A stretch of DNA of 64,000 nucleotides from contig NZ_FMHZ01000002.1 of assembly GCF_900090315.1 (NCBI RefSeq), positions 1,714,501 to 1,778,500 on the forward strand, given 5' to 3'. Both the position numbers and the translations under genes were made by a program. Below the pieces are notes generated by a model. The model was not told where the DNA came from and made no database searches. It saw only the letters and a program-made list of their open reading frames with translations. This DNA is from Micromonospora citrea. GTDB taxonomy: Bacteria > Actinomycetota > Actinomycetes > Mycobacteriales > Micromonosporaceae. Shown here in pieces: positions 33,005 through 42,378 of the stretch. Numbering within the stretch: the stretch's first letter is position 1; each line of letters starts with the position of its first letter.

Positions 33005-34294
33005 TCATCCGGACAGCTCCCAGAGCCCGAACGCGCCGCCCTCCAATCGGCAGGCGACGAGCGACCCGTACGAGCCGCACTCGCCGACCACCCCGCGCAG
33101 GACCGCCACCACCCGGACGCCATCCCCCCGGTCGTCGAGCCGGGCGATCAGCACCCGCCCGTCCCGCTGCCGGCGGTGCAGGACCACCCCGTCCTGCACC
33201 GGCGTCAGCTGACCCGCCCGCCAGCGCCCCAGGCCCCGCACCGGGCGGCCGGTCGCCGCGTCGAGCAGCACGTGCTCCGCCACACCGCCGCCGGGGTAGC
33301 CCGCCGCCAGCATCCGCCGCCGGCCCACCGGAGTCAGCAGATGCCAGTCTTCGGCACGCCACCGGACGCTTCCGCTCGCGGGGTCGAGCAGCCGGAGGCC
33401 GGCCCCGCCGTCCTCGACGCAGACCACGACTCCGCACCCGAACGCGTACGCACGGGCGGACGGGCCCCACGGCACGCTCCACCGCCGGCGCGGGGCGGCG
33501 GTGTCGTAGGCGGCGAGCACCCCCGTGCCTTCGGAGACCAGGACCAGGTCGTGGGTGACCCCGAGCAGCTCGGGCGGCTCGACCCCGGCGGGCAGGGCCG
33601 CCGCGTGCAGGAGGTCGCCCGAGTCCGGGTCGCGCAGTTCCAGCCGCCGACCGGCGAGGACCGTCAGCAGCGTCACCCGGTCGTCCCTGGTCGACCTGCG
33701 CACGTCTGTCGGGGAGAGCCGCCGCGTCCAGCGGACCGCGCCGTCGGCCGCGTCGACCGACCGCAGCACCGGCTGCCCCGGCCCGGCTCCGGCGTGCCCC
33801 CACAGCAGCAGGTTCCCGGCGGGCGTCGCGCCGTCCAGGTGCCCGGCGGCCCGCCAGCGCAGCGCGCCGTCGGCGACCGAGAGGCCGACGACCTGCGGCC
33901 CCGCCGGCTCCTCCGGCATGCCGAGCACCAGCAGGTCGCCGACGCGCACGACGGGGAAGGTGCTCACCGACCCGGGCAGCGGGATCCGCCACAGGGGACG
34001 GCCCGACGGCAGCTGGTGGGCCGCCAGGCGGCGTACCGGATCCGGGTCGGGCGCCGCGCCGGGCCCGGCGCGGTCGGCCACCAGCAGCAGGTCACCCGCG
34101 ACGGCGAGGTCGGCGTCCGGGCGGGCCGGGACGACGACGCCGGGCGGCGTCGCGGCCCGGGGCGCGGCCGCGGCCGGCACGAGCAGGCAGAGCAGGGCGA
34201 CCAGGGCGGGCGCCCAGCGGCGCACCCCGCGTCCCGGTCGGGGGTCGACCGGCGGGGGCACGTCCCGCCGCTCGCCGAGGTCGATGACCGTCAC
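33005..34294 (-). CDS. Membrane-anchored PQQ-type beta-propeller protein, paralogue 2, 429 aa
   Basis: Same plan as the downstream paralogue: MTVIDLGERRD tail, membrane helix (WAPALVALLCLLVPAAAAP, about 27-46), and propeller repeats such as SVADGALRWRAAGHLDG, SVDAADGAVRWTRRLS and LLDPASGSVRWRAEDWH. It also keeps the late Cys pair (GECGSYGSLVACRL). GTG 34294 has GGGGAGGA upstream. It is first gene of the pair and divergent from a large membrane protein. The shared N-terminal TxIDLGE motif suggests a common cytoplasmic contact. Function unknown. Confidence 0.85.
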   Translation of the reverse strand: MTVIDLGERRDVPPPVDPRPGRGVRRWAPALVALLCLLVPAAAAPRAATPPGVVVPARPDADLAVAGDLLLVADRAGPGAAPDPDPVRRLAAHQLPSGRPLWRIPLPGSVSTFPVVRVGDLLVLGMPEEPAGPQVVGLSVADGALRWRAAGHLDGATPAGNLLLWGHAGAGPGQPVLRSVDAADGAVRWTRRLSPTDVRRSTRDDRVTLLTVLAGRRLELRDPDSGDLLHAAALPAGVEPPELLGVTHDLVLVSEGTGVLAAYDTAAPRRRWSVPWGPSARAYAFGCGVVVCVEDGGAGLRLLDPASGSVRWRAEDWHLLTPVGRRRMLAAGYPGGGVAEHVLLDAATGRPVRGLGRWRAGQLTPVQDGVVLHRRQRDGRVLIARLDDRGDGVRVVAVLRGVVGECGSYGSLVACRLEGGAFGLWELSG

Positions 34295-34396
34295 GCGCCG
34301 TCCTCCCCGTCCCGCCCACGCCCGGACCGGCAAACCGGCCGGGAACGCACCGGCTGCGGCAAAAGCGACGCGTCCGCGCCTGTACGATGGCGCGTC

Positions 34397-36253
34397 GTGG
34401 CCGTGCCGGTGGTGAATCCCTCGCTGAACTCCGTCTCCGAGCCCGTGGCGGCAGAGCCGTCGCGGCGCCCCCGGTGGAGGCCGGCCCGCGCCGACGTACT
34501 GGCCATCGGAGCCTATGTCCTGCTCGGCGTTCTCGTGTGCCTGAACTACTGGGTGGACGTGCAGAACCGGGTGTCGTCGCACCTGCCCACCGACCACAGC
34601 TGGTTCGAGTGGCTCTTCTCGCACGGCGCGTACTCCGTGCGGCACCTGGAGAACCCGCTGTTCACCGCCCGGCAGAACGCCCCGGACGGGGTGAACATGA
34701 TGGCGAACACCTCGCTGCTCGGGGTGACGCTGCCGCTGGCGCCGCTGACCATGCTCCTCGGCCCGCAGGTCGTGTACGCGCTCTACCTGGGCGCCGCGCT
34801 GGCCGCCACCGCCGGCACGTCGTACTGGGTGCTGTCGCGGCACGTGGTGCGCTCCCGCGCGGCGGCCTTCGTCGGCGGCGCGTTCCTCGGCTTCGCGCCC
34901 GGCATCGTGCACCACGCCAACGGCCAGCCCAACTTCGTCTCGAACTTCCTGCTGCCGCTGATCGTGCTGCGCGTGTTCCGGCTCGGCGAGGCGGGTCGGT
35001 GGCGGCGCAACGGCGTCGCGCTCGGGCTGCTGGTGGCGTACCAGATCTTCATCAACGAGGAGATGCTGCTGCTGACCGCGCTGGCCTGCCTGGTCGCCGT
35101 GGTCGCGTACGCCGTCATGCGCCCGGCGCGGACGCGCGCGGTGGCGGGCACCTTCGCCGCCGCCCTCGGCGTGGGCGGCGGGCTGGCCCTGCTGCTGACC
35201 GCCTACCCGATCTGGTTCCAGTTCAACGGCCCGCAGGCCTACCGGGGCCTGCAGGGCGGCGTCTTCCACAGCTGGGGCGAGGACCTGGCGGCCTTCGTCA
35301 CCTTCGCCCGCGACACCGTCGTCGGGGACGAGGCCGTGGAGAAGACCATCGGCCTCACCGAGCAGAACACCTGGTTCGGCTGGCCGCTGGTGCTGCTGTC
35401 GGTGGTGGCGCTGGCGCTGCTGGTCCGCCGCTCGCTCACCGCCCGGATCCTCGCCGTGCTGGTGGTGGTCTTCACGGTGGGCTCGATCGGCCCGAAGGTG
35501 CGCCTCAACGGCGTGGAGACCGAGACCGACGGCCCGTGGGCGTACATCCCCGACGACGTGCCGCTGCTCGAGATGATGATGCCCACCCGGCTGGCCCTCG
35601 TGGTGACCGCGGCCGTCGGCGTGCTGCTCGCCCTGGCCTGGGACGCGGTGGCCCGCTTCGGCCGCGCGACCGCGCCGGTCCCCCGCGCCGGCGACGACGA
35701 CGCCGTGGGCGCCGCCGGGCCGCGACGCCGCTGGCTGCGTCCGGTCGGGTACGCGGCCGTCGCGCTCGCCGTCCTGCCGCTCGTCCCCCGCCCGCTGCCG
35801 GCGCAGCCGGTGGAGCCCCCGCCGCGCTTCATCACCGCCGGCGGCTGGCGCCCGTACGTGCCGCAGGGCCGGACCCTGGTGCCGGTGCCGATCCCGAGCA
35901 ACGTGCACGGCCTGCCCACGCTGCGCTGGAGCGCCCTGACGCAGCACGCGTTCCCCATTCCGGGCGGCTACTTCATCGGCCCGAACGAGCTGGGCGAGGG
36001 CGTCTTCGGCGCGCCGAACCGGCCGACCAGCAGCCTGGTCTACCGCACCATGGACGCGGGCGAGGTGCCCCCGCTCACGGAGGAGAACCGTCGTCAGGCG
36101 GTGGAGGACCTGCGCTTCTGGAAGGCGTCCGTGGTGGTCCTCGGCGCGCACCCGCGCGAGGCGGTCCTCCGCGAGCTGGTGACCGGGCTGATCGGCCCGC
36201 CGCAGCGCGTCGACGACGTCTGGCTCTGGGACGTCCGTCCCCTGGTCGGCTGA
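34397..36253 (+). CDS. Polytopic GT-C-like membrane protein, paralogue A, 618 aa
   Basis: About ten to twelve membrane helices followed by a soluble C-terminal part. After helix 1 comes LPTDHSWFEWLFSHGAYS, with an Asp/Glu pair where GT-C glycosyltransferases keep their catalytic acid; then ENPLFTARQNAPDGVNMMAN. Those features and the C-terminal block (GGYFIGPNE ... RRQAVEDLRFWKASVVVLG ... VWLWDVRPLVG) are shared by the two next paralogues. GTG 34397 is eight bases after TACGAT. It is convergent with paralogue B, stops four bases apart. Lipid-linked sugar transferase is a reasonable guess from fold only. Confidence 0.75.
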   Translation: MAVPVVNPSLNSVSEPVAAEPSRRPRWRPARADVLAIGAYVLLGVLVCLNYWVDVQNRVSSHLPTDHSWFEWLFSHGAYSVRHLENPLFTARQNAPDGVNMMANTSLLGVTLPLAPLTMLLGPQVVYALYLGAALAATAGTSYWVLSRHVVRSRAAAFVGGAFLGFAPGIVHHANGQPNFVSNFLLPLIVLRVFRLGEAGRWRRNGVALGLLVAYQIFINEEMLLLTALACLVAVVAYAVMRPARTRAVAGTFAAALGVGGGLALLLTAYPIWFQFNGPQAYRGLQGGVFHSWGEDLAAFVTFARDTVVGDEAVEKTIGLTEQNTWFGWPLVLLSVVALALLVRRSLTARILAVLVVVFTVGSIGPKVRLNGVETETDGPWAYIPDDVPLLEMMMPTRLALVVTAAVGVLLALAWDAVARFGRATAPVPRAGDDDAVGAAGPRRRWLRPVGYAAVALAVLPLVPRPLPAQPVEPPPRFITAGGWRPYVPQGRTLVPVPIPSNVHGLPTLRWSALTQHAFPIPGGYFIGPNELGEGVFGAPNRPTSSLVYRTMDAGEVPPLTEENRRQAVEDLRFWKASVVVLGAHPREAVLRELVTGLIGPPQRVDDVWLWDVRPLVG

Positions 36254-36257
36254 CCCG

Positions 36258-38129
36258 TCACCCGACCAGCGGGCGCACGTCCCAGACGTGGGCGCCGGCC
36301 ACCTCGCGGCCGGGGCCGAGGAGCGCGTCGACCGTACGCCGCACCGGATCCCCGTGGTGCAGTCCACCCTGGACCACCACGGCGGCCCGCCAGTGGCGCA
36401 GGTCCTCCACCGCCTGGCGGCGGTCGGTGTCGGTGACCACCGGCACCTCGCCGGTCTCGGCCACCCGGCGCAGCAGCGCGGCGGTGGGCCGGTCCGGGGC
36501 GCCCCAGCGGGCGGTCGGGTCGTCGGCGGCCCGGGGCCCGATGAAGTAGCCGCCCGGCGTGGGGAAGGCCAGCCCGGTGCGCGCCGACCAGAGCATCGCC
36601 GGGCTGACTCCGGCGCCGGTCACCGGCGGCACCGGCACCAGGGTCCGCCCCGGCGGGACGTACTCCCGCCAGCCGCCCTCGGCCACGAACGCCGGCACCG
36701 GCCAGGCCGGCACGGTCCGGATCGGGGTGGGGAACAGCGGCAGCAGCGCGGCGGCCACCGCCCCGCCCCAGAGCAACCGCACCGGGGCCCCGCCGGCCGC
36801 CGTTCCCGCCCGCACGGCCGCTCCCGCCTGCGGGGTGCCGGCCGCCGGTTCCGCGTCCCCGACGGCGGTCGTCGCCTCCGTTCCCGGCGCGCCCCCGGCG
36901 GCACGGAGCCGGTCCAGGGAGAGGGCGAGCAGGACGCCCAGCACCGGCACGCAGACCAGCGGGAAGCGCGCCGGCACCGCGAGGTCGAGCAGCGGCAGCT
37001 CGGCGACCAGCCGGTACGGCCCGGGAATGCCGGTGGGCGTACCGTCCAGGCGCACCTGCCCGCCCAGCGAGAGCAGCGCGAACAGCACCCCGCAGACGGC
37101 GAGCGCGCGGACCAGCGGCCGACGCCACAGCCAGATCACGATCACCACGGCGAGCACCAGCAGCCCCGGCCCGAAGAACGAGTTCTCCTCGGTCGGGTTC
37201 GGTGCCAGCAGGCCGGGCAGGTGGTCGTCGCCGAGCACGGTCTGCCGGGCCGACGCGGTGAACGACGCGGCGTCGAGCTGGTAGCCGTACGCGTGGAACG
37301 GCATCCCGCGGTAGTGGCCCGGGCCGAAGAACTGGAACCACAGCGGGTACGCCAGCAGCGGCAGCGACACCGCCACCCCGATCCCGAGCCGGGCGAGCAG
37401 CGCCGGCGCCAGCCGACGGGCCGCCGCCCGGTCGGCCGCCGCGTACGCGAGCGCGAACGTCCCGGCGGCCAGCACCAGGAAGACCAGCACCTCCTCGCCG
37501 AGGAACACCTGGTACGCCACCAGCAGCCCGAGCAGCGTCCCGTGCCGCCACACCCGGCGCGGATCCGGGTGGAACACCAGCGCCAGGATCGCCGGCACCA
37601 GGAACTGCGCCGCCATGTGCAGGTGCGCGCCGGCCTGCGCGACCATGCCGGGGGCGAAGCCGCAGAACAGCCCACCGACGGCCGCCGCCAACCGGGAGTC
37701 GACCAGCCGGCGGCGCAGCAGCACGTACCAGACGGTCGCGGTGCCGGCGAGGCAGCCGACCACGGCCACCAGGAACGCGGCCTGCGAGCCGAACAGCAGG
37801 GTGACCGGGGTCAGCGGCACGCCCAGGCCGAGCACCGAGGTGTTGGCCATCAGGTTGACCCCGTCCGGGGCGTTCAGCGCCGAGCTGTGCAGCGGGTTCT
37901 CCAGGGCCGTCACCGCCCGGGCGGCGCGGGCCAGCATCCACTCGAAGAGGATCTGGTCGCCCGCCTGGTGGAACAGCCGCCCCGGCCGCCCCCACTGGCC
38001 GACGGTCAGCAGCACCGCCAGGGCGAGGTAGCCGGCGACGACCAGCGCGTCGGCGGCGGGCACCGGCAGCCGGCGCGGGCGCCGGTCGGGTGCCGCGTCG
38101 ACGGTGCCGGGCGCCGTCGGGGCCGCCAT
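36258..38129 (-). CDS. Polytopic GT-C-like membrane protein, paralogue B, 623 aa
   Basis: Same helix layout and motifs as paralogue A: HQAGDQILFEWMLARAA after helix 1 (Asp and Glu both kept), ENPLHSSALNAPDGVNLMAN, GLFCGFAPGMVAQAGAHLH, FLGEEVLVFLVL, PLWFQFFGPGHYRG, and the C-terminal PTPGGYFIGPRA, RRQAVEDLRHWRAAVVV and HVWDVRPLVG. A variable Ala/Gly/Thr-rich insert lies around residues 430-460. The ATG 38129 overlaps the stop of paralogue C by one base (TGATG), so B is translated with C. Confidence 0.75.
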   Translation of the reverse strand: MAAPTAPGTVDAAPDRRPRRLPVPAADALVVAGYLALAVLLTVGQWGRPGRLFHQAGDQILFEWMLARAARAVTALENPLHSSALNAPDGVNLMANTSVLGLGVPLTPVTLLFGSQAAFLVAVVGCLAGTATVWYVLLRRRLVDSRLAAAVGGLFCGFAPGMVAQAGAHLHMAAQFLVPAILALVFHPDPRRVWRHGTLLGLLVAYQVFLGEEVLVFLVLAAGTFALAYAAADRAAARRLAPALLARLGIGVAVSLPLLAYPLWFQFFGPGHYRGMPFHAYGYQLDAASFTASARQTVLGDDHLPGLLAPNPTEENSFFGPGLLVLAVVIVIWLWRRPLVRALAVCGVLFALLSLGGQVRLDGTPTGIPGPYRLVAELPLLDLAVPARFPLVCVPVLGVLLALSLDRLRAAGGAPGTEATTAVGDAEPAAGTPQAGAAVRAGTAAGGAPVRLLWGGAVAAALLPLFPTPIRTVPAWPVPAFVAEGGWREYVPPGRTLVPVPPVTGAGVSPAMLWSARTGLAFPTPGGYFIGPRAADDPTARWGAPDRPTAALLRRVAETGEVPVVTDTDRRQAVEDLRHWRAAVVVQGGLHHGDPVRRTVDALLGPGREVAGAHVWDVRPLVG

Positions 38130-40243
38130 CAGGCTCGCTGGTCGGTGAGCGCCCGGACGTCCCACACCCAGACGTCCAGCTCGCGGCGGCCGGGGCCGGC
38201 CAACTGCTCGACGGTGCGCCGCAACGGCTCGGCGTGGTGCTGGTCGACCGGGAGCACGAGGATCGCCGCGCGCCAGTGCCGCAGGTCGTCGAGGGACCGG
38301 CGGCGCTGGCGGTCGTCCAGTTTGGGGGTACGGCCGGTCGAGGCGACCTCCTCCAGCAACTGCCCCACCCCGCTGGGCCGGCCACCGAAGCGACCGGGAT
38401 CGCCGGTGTTGCCGTTGCGCGGGGCCAGGAAGTAGCCGCCGGGGATCTTGAAGTCGAGGTTGGTGGAGGCGGCCCAGCGCATCCCGTGCGTGTGGCCCAT
38501 GTTCGGCACCGGGATCGGCACGAGGGTCTGGTCGGGCCCGACGTAGTCGCGCCACCGGTCGGCGGTGATGAAGTCCGGCACCGGCGGGCGGGAGGTCACC
38601 TTCAGCGGCATCGGCGCGATCGGCAGCAGCGCGAGGACGAGCCCGGCGGTGGTGAGCGTACGCAGCGTCCGGGGTTCGACCGGCAGCGTCCGCGAACGCT
38701 CGACGGCCAGGGCCAGCAGGATCCCGATCACCACGCTGGTGATGAGGCCGAACCGGGTCGGCACCACCGCGTCGAGCAGCGGCAGCCGGACCAGCCACTC
38801 CCACGGACCGGTGATCAGCTCCCGGTCCCACCAGGACACCCGCTCGCCGAGGGAGAGCACGGCGAAGAACACCCCGGTCACGGCGAGCGCCCGGACCAGC
38901 AGTTCCCGCCGCAGCCACGCCACGATGCCGACGGCGATCAGGGAGAGGCTCCAGCCGAAGAAGGCGTTCTCCTCGGAGTAGTTCGGCGCGAGGTTGATGT
39001 TGGCGCGCTGGTTGCCGCCGAGCGTCGGCGAGCCGGGGGCGAAGAAGGCCGCGATGTCGTTGCCGTAGTCGCGCACCGCGTCGCTCAGCCCGTGGTACGC
39101 CATCGGCCCGGCGAACTGGACGTAGAGCGGGTACGCCAGCAGCGTGCCGGCGACGAGGGTGCAGGTCGCCAGGGCCTTCGCCAGCGGCCGCCAGGCCGCC
39201 GACCAGAGCGCCGGACGCTGGGCGAGCACGGCGAGCAGGAACACCCCGCAGGCCAGCGCGGTGAAGAGCAGGATCTCCTCGTTGATGAACGCCTGGACGG
39301 TGACCAGCAGGGCGAGCAGCAGCCCGTCGCGCCAGGGCCGCCGGGACCGGGTGATGACCAGCACCCGCCAGACGATGAACGGCAGCAGGAACTGCGAGAT
39401 GATGTTGGGGTGCCAGTTGGCGTGCGACAGCATCGCCGGCGAGAACCCGCAGAACCAGCCGCCGACGGCCGCCGCCAGCGGGCTGCGCACGACGTGCCGG
39501 GAGAGCACGAAGTACCAGGCCGAGGCGGTGCCGGCGAGGGCGAGGGTGACCAGCACCACGAAGGTCACGGCCGGGCCGAAGAGCAGGGTCACCGGCACCA
39601 TCGGGATGCCCAGCGCCAGGATGGCCGTGTTGGCCATCAGGTTGACCCCGTCGGGATAGTTGAACTGCTCGGTGAAGAACGGGAACTCGCCGTGCAGCAC
39701 GACCCGCACCGAGTGGGCGAGGAAGAACTGCACCTGGGCCGGGTCGCTGCTGTAGAGCGAGGCCACCCGGCCCGCCGGGTCCACCCAGATCTGGCTGGTC
39801 ACCCAGACGGCGGCCAGCAGAAACAGCCCGAAGACCACCAGGTCGGTCCGCCGCCGGGCCCAGCGCCGCGGCCGGGCGGGCTCGGCCCCGCCCCCGCCCT
39901 CCGGCGACGTCCTGCCGTCGGCCGGGGACGCGGCGGCGCCGGCCTCCGCGGCAGTGCCCGTCGGCACGGCGGTTCCCACCTCCGCCGGGGTGCCCGTCGG
40001 CACGGCGGCGCCGGCCTCCGCGGCAGTGCCCGTCGGCACGGCGGTTCCGGCCTCCGCCGGGGTGCCCGTCGGCGCGGCGGCGTCGGTCGGCGCGGGGGCG
40101 CGGGTGGCCTGCGCGGGGGCGCCGCCGTTCGGCGTGCGGCCGGCGGCGCCGCCGGCCGCGGAGCGGGCGGCGGGGCTGGACGCGGAGGCCGCGCTGGCGT
40201 CGGATTCCGGCGAGGATTCGGCGCGGGTCTCGGCAGGCGTCAC
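38129..40243 (-). CDS. Polytopic GT-C-like membrane protein, paralogue C, 704 aa
   Basis: Longest of the three paralogues, with a 130-residue disordered N terminus carrying four 12-residue PTGTxAExGxAV repeats (36-bp DNA repeat). The membrane part matches A and B (FNYPDGVNLMANTAILALGI, GWFCGFSPAMLSHANWHPN, IPGGYFLAPRNG, RRSLDDLRHWRAAILVLP, VWVWDVRAL). In the first loop the Asp is kept (LYSSDPAQVQFFLAH) but the Glu of A and B is replaced by Gln, so its activity may differ. GTG 40243 start; no Shine-Dalgarno, TAGACT nine bases upstream. Confidence 0.75.
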   Translation of the reverse strand: MTPAETRAESSPESDASAASASSPAARSAAGGAAGRTPNGGAPAQATRAPAPTDAAAPTGTPAEAGTAVPTGTAAEAGAAVPTGTPAEVGTAVPTGTAAEAGAAASPADGRTSPEGGGGAEPARPRRWARRRTDLVVFGLFLLAAVWVTSQIWVDPAGRVASLYSSDPAQVQFFLAHSVRVVLHGEFPFFTEQFNYPDGVNLMANTAILALGIPMVPVTLLFGPAVTFVVLVTLALAGTASAWYFVLSRHVVRSPLAAAVGGWFCGFSPAMLSHANWHPNIISQFLLPFIVWRVLVITRSRRPWRDGLLLALLVTVQAFINEEILLFTALACGVFLLAVLAQRPALWSAAWRPLAKALATCTLVAGTLLAYPLYVQFAGPMAYHGLSDAVRDYGNDIAAFFAPGSPTLGGNQRANINLAPNYSEENAFFGWSLSLIAVGIVAWLRRELLVRALAVTGVFFAVLSLGERVSWWDRELITGPWEWLVRLPLLDAVVPTRFGLITSVVIGILLALAVERSRTLPVEPRTLRTLTTAGLVLALLPIAPMPLKVTSRPPVPDFITADRWRDYVGPDQTLVPIPVPNMGHTHGMRWAASTNLDFKIPGGYFLAPRNGNTGDPGRFGGRPSGVGQLLEEVASTGRTPKLDDRQRRRSLDDLRHWRAAILVLPVDQHHAEPLRRTVEQLAGPGRRELDVWVWDVRALTDQRA
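39954..40097 (-). repeat. 36-bp coding tandem repeat, four copies
   Basis: GTGCCCGTCGGC recurs at 39954, 39990, 40026 and 40062 within 36-base units encoding the PTGTxAExGxAV repeat of paralogue C. Confidence 0.9.
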
Positions 40244-40431
40244 AGTCGGCGGAGTCTACCCGAGCGGGACATTCGCCCTGAAACCACGGCGCTGTCCTCT
40301 GTGGCGCGTGTCGCCCGGGCCGCCGGACCCGCGTGGGACGCGCCGAAGAGGTGCCGCGTCCGGGTGATCGGACATCTCGTACTATGGCGCTTTCCGTAGA
40401 CCACGGCTGAGGCGATCGAGGGGGCGTACAG

Positions 40432-41625
40432 GTGGCTCCAGTCCGCCGGCGCGGCAGCACGGCCACCGCACTGCTGACCCTGCTGCTCGCCGTGGCGGCG
40501 TGCGGCCCGGTCGCCGACCGCCAGCCCGGCGACCTGCGGGTCGGGTACGACAGCCGGGACGGCGACCTGACGGTCTGGCCGGCGCGCGGCACGCTCGCGG
40601 GCGACGCCGCCGTGACCGCGGCGGTGACCGGCGTGGTGCGCGACTGGCGGTCGCCGGCCGACGACCGGGTGCACCTGCCCACGTCCGGGATCCTCTGGTC
40701 GGGCGAGGTGGACGGCGCGCCGCTGGTCCTGGTGGCGGCGGACGTGCCCGGCGAGAGCGCCTCCTGGCTGCTCCAGATCACCGCCGAGGGCGGCCGGTAC
40801 GCGGTCACCCGCGCCGCCGAGTACACCGACCCCGGCTACCTGGTCTACTCCGACGTGCTGCCCGTGCACACCGCCACCGGCCGCCGCTACCTGACGTCGA
40901 GCCGGGTGGAGCGGCTGCTCGGGCCGGACGGCCGCGCGCTGCGCAACGTCGACGGCCTCACCGAGCCGGTGGACGTGCCGGCCTGCCGGGCCGTCGGGGT
41001 GACCGCCACGCTGAAGGCGACCGAGTCGCTGCCCCGGGGCCGGGCCGCCGACCGCCTGCTCGACCTGGGCACCGGCACCACCGACCCGCGCTATCCCCTC
41101 GTCCGGGACGAGAGCGGCTCCGGCAAGCGGGCCCTCAAGGGGCTCGACACCTGCGCGCTCGCCGGCGAGGAGGGCCCGTTCGGCAGCATCCCCCGCCGCA
41201 TCGGCGACCGGGACGCGCCGCGTTCGGTGCCGTCGTCCTGGCCGATGACGAAGCTGGCCGTCCGCACGCTGGGTGAGGTCGCCCTCGGCGGCGGCGAGCC
41301 GGCGGAGTTGGAGCAGCTCAGCTGGGAGACCGCCGACGGGACGATGACCGCCGTGGTCTACCGCCCGTCCGACGGCGGCGCGCCGCTGGTCTCCGCCGCC
41401 GACCGGTCCAACCCGCTGCAGGCGTACGCCCTGCCGGTGCCGGGCCAGCAGTTGGCGGTGCTGAGCTGGCGGGCCACCCGGGACAGTTCGCTGTCGACGC
41501 CACCGGACACCCCGCGCCTGGTGGACCGCCCGGGCCTGGTCGTGGTGCCGATGCCGACCCGCTCGGAGACGTTCAGCCTGGCCGCCCCAGACAAGACCCA
41601 CTACCGCTCCCTCTCCCCCCGCTGA
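40432..41625 (+). CDS. Lipoprotein of unknown function, 397 aa
   Basis: Signal sequence ATALLTLLLAVAAC with a lipobox ending at Cys24, so the mature protein is anchored outside the membrane. The rest is a 370-residue beta-rich domain with no family I recognise; it contains YDSRDGDLTVWPARG near its start, a central Cys-containing segment (VDVPACRAVG, LDTCALAGEEG) and GLVVVPMPTRSE at the end. GTG 40432 has GAGGGGG upstream. It is divergent from paralogue C by 188 bases and may serve the same envelope process; that link is by position only. Confidence 0.7.
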   Translation: MAPVRRRGSTATALLTLLLAVAACGPVADRQPGDLRVGYDSRDGDLTVWPARGTLAGDAAVTAAVTGVVRDWRSPADDRVHLPTSGILWSGEVDGAPLVLVAADVPGESASWLLQITAEGGRYAVTRAAEYTDPGYLVYSDVLPVHTATGRRYLTSSRVERLLGPDGRALRNVDGLTEPVDVPACRAVGVTATLKATESLPRGRAADRLLDLGTGTTDPRYPLVRDESGSGKRALKGLDTCALAGEEGPFGSIPRRIGDRDAPRSVPSSWPMTKLAVRTLGEVALGGGEPAELEQLSWETADGTMTAVVYRPSDGGAPLVSAADRSNPLQAYALPVPGQQLAVLSWRATRDSSLSTPPDTPRLVDRPGLVVVPMPTRSETFSLAAPDKTHYRSLSPR

Positions 41626-41655
41626 CCCCACCCTCCCTCTCCCCCTCCGCCTCGG

Positions 41656-41724
41656 CGATCTTGCAGTTTCTGCCCCGGCGTAACGGGCATCGGGGGCATG
41701 ACGGGGGCCGAAAGTGCAAGATCG
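41656..41724. repeat. Intergenic palindrome, CGATCTTGCA family, copy 1
   Basis: Arms 41656-41676 and 41704-41724 pair at 19 of 21 positions around a 27-base loop, in the gap after the lipoprotein gene. The outer 10 bases (CGATCTTGCA/TGCAAGATCG) are identical in the copy at 62466-62540. Confidence 0.88.
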
Positions 41725-41812
41725 ACGCGCGGGGCGGCGGGCGCGGGAGACGAGGGCGGGGCGGGGCGGCAGGCGGTCAGGAATCGAGAAGCCGGGGGCG
41801 GCCGGGCGTGGC

Positions 41813-41818
41813 TAGCGT
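41813..41818 (+). promoter_or_regulatory. Leaderless -10 element for the VOC gene
   Basis: TAGCGT, seven bases before ATG 41826. Confidence 0.45.
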
Positions 41819-41825
41819 GGCCGGC

Positions 41826-42236
41826 ATGGACATCACCATCCACACGTGCCTCCTCCCGCACGTCGATCCGGACGCGTCCGTGGCCTTCTACCGCGACGTC
41901 CTCGGCTTCGAGGTCCGCAACGACATCGGGCAGGGCAGGATGCGCTGGATCACTGTCGGCCCCGTCGACCAGCCCGGCACGTCCATCCTCCTGGCGCCGC
42001 CAGCCGCCGACCCCGGGATCACCGAGGACGAGCGCCGCACCATCGCCGAGATGATGGCCAAGGGCACCTACGGCTGGATCCTGCTGGCCACCCGGGACCT
42101 AGACGCCACCTTCGAGAGGCTGCAGGCCGGCGACGCCGAGGTCGTCCAGGAGCCGACCGAGCAGCCGTACGGCATCCGCGACTGCGCCTTCCGCGACCCC
42201 GCGGGCAACCTGGTCCGCATCCAGCAGCTTCGCTGA
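41826..42236 (+). CDS. VOC-family protein (glyoxalase/bleomycin-resistance type), 136 aa
   Basis: Single VOC domain: ITIHTCLLPHVDPDASVAFY and RDVLGFEVRNDIG start the first beta-alpha-beta unit; a Gly/Arg stretch follows, and GIRDCAFRDPAGNLVRIQQL closes it with the usual metal-ligand region. It differs from the Glyoxalase_6 pair at 27.2-28.0 kb. It is followed 142 bases later by a small AraC-type regulator, a pairing common in actinobacteria. Function unknown. Confidence 0.88.
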   Translation: MDITIHTCLLPHVDPDASVAFYRDVLGFEVRNDIGQGRMRWITVGPVDQPGTSILLAPPAADPGITEDERRTIAEMMAKGTYGWILLATRDLDATFERLQAGDAEVVQEPTEQPYGIRDCAFRDPAGNLVRIQQLR

Positions 42237-42378
42237 GCCGTCCGGGCCCCGACGCGGCCGCGACGCCCGCGCCGGACACCCCTCCCGCCACGCGCGCCGC
42301 CACGCGACCGCCAGGTGAATCCCGGGTGCCCGCGCCGGCCAGTCACGCCCCCGCCGCACCCGACGGAAGGAGTGCCCC

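Noticed and set aside
31652..34390. Plus-strand open frame joined to paralogue A
   Set aside because: Antisense to the two propeller genes; only the part from GTG 34397 has membrane-protein composition.
40244..40826. Minus-strand extension of paralogue B frame through paralogue C
   Set aside because: The frame is open by chance in high-GC DNA; the true gene starts at ATG 38129 with family motifs.
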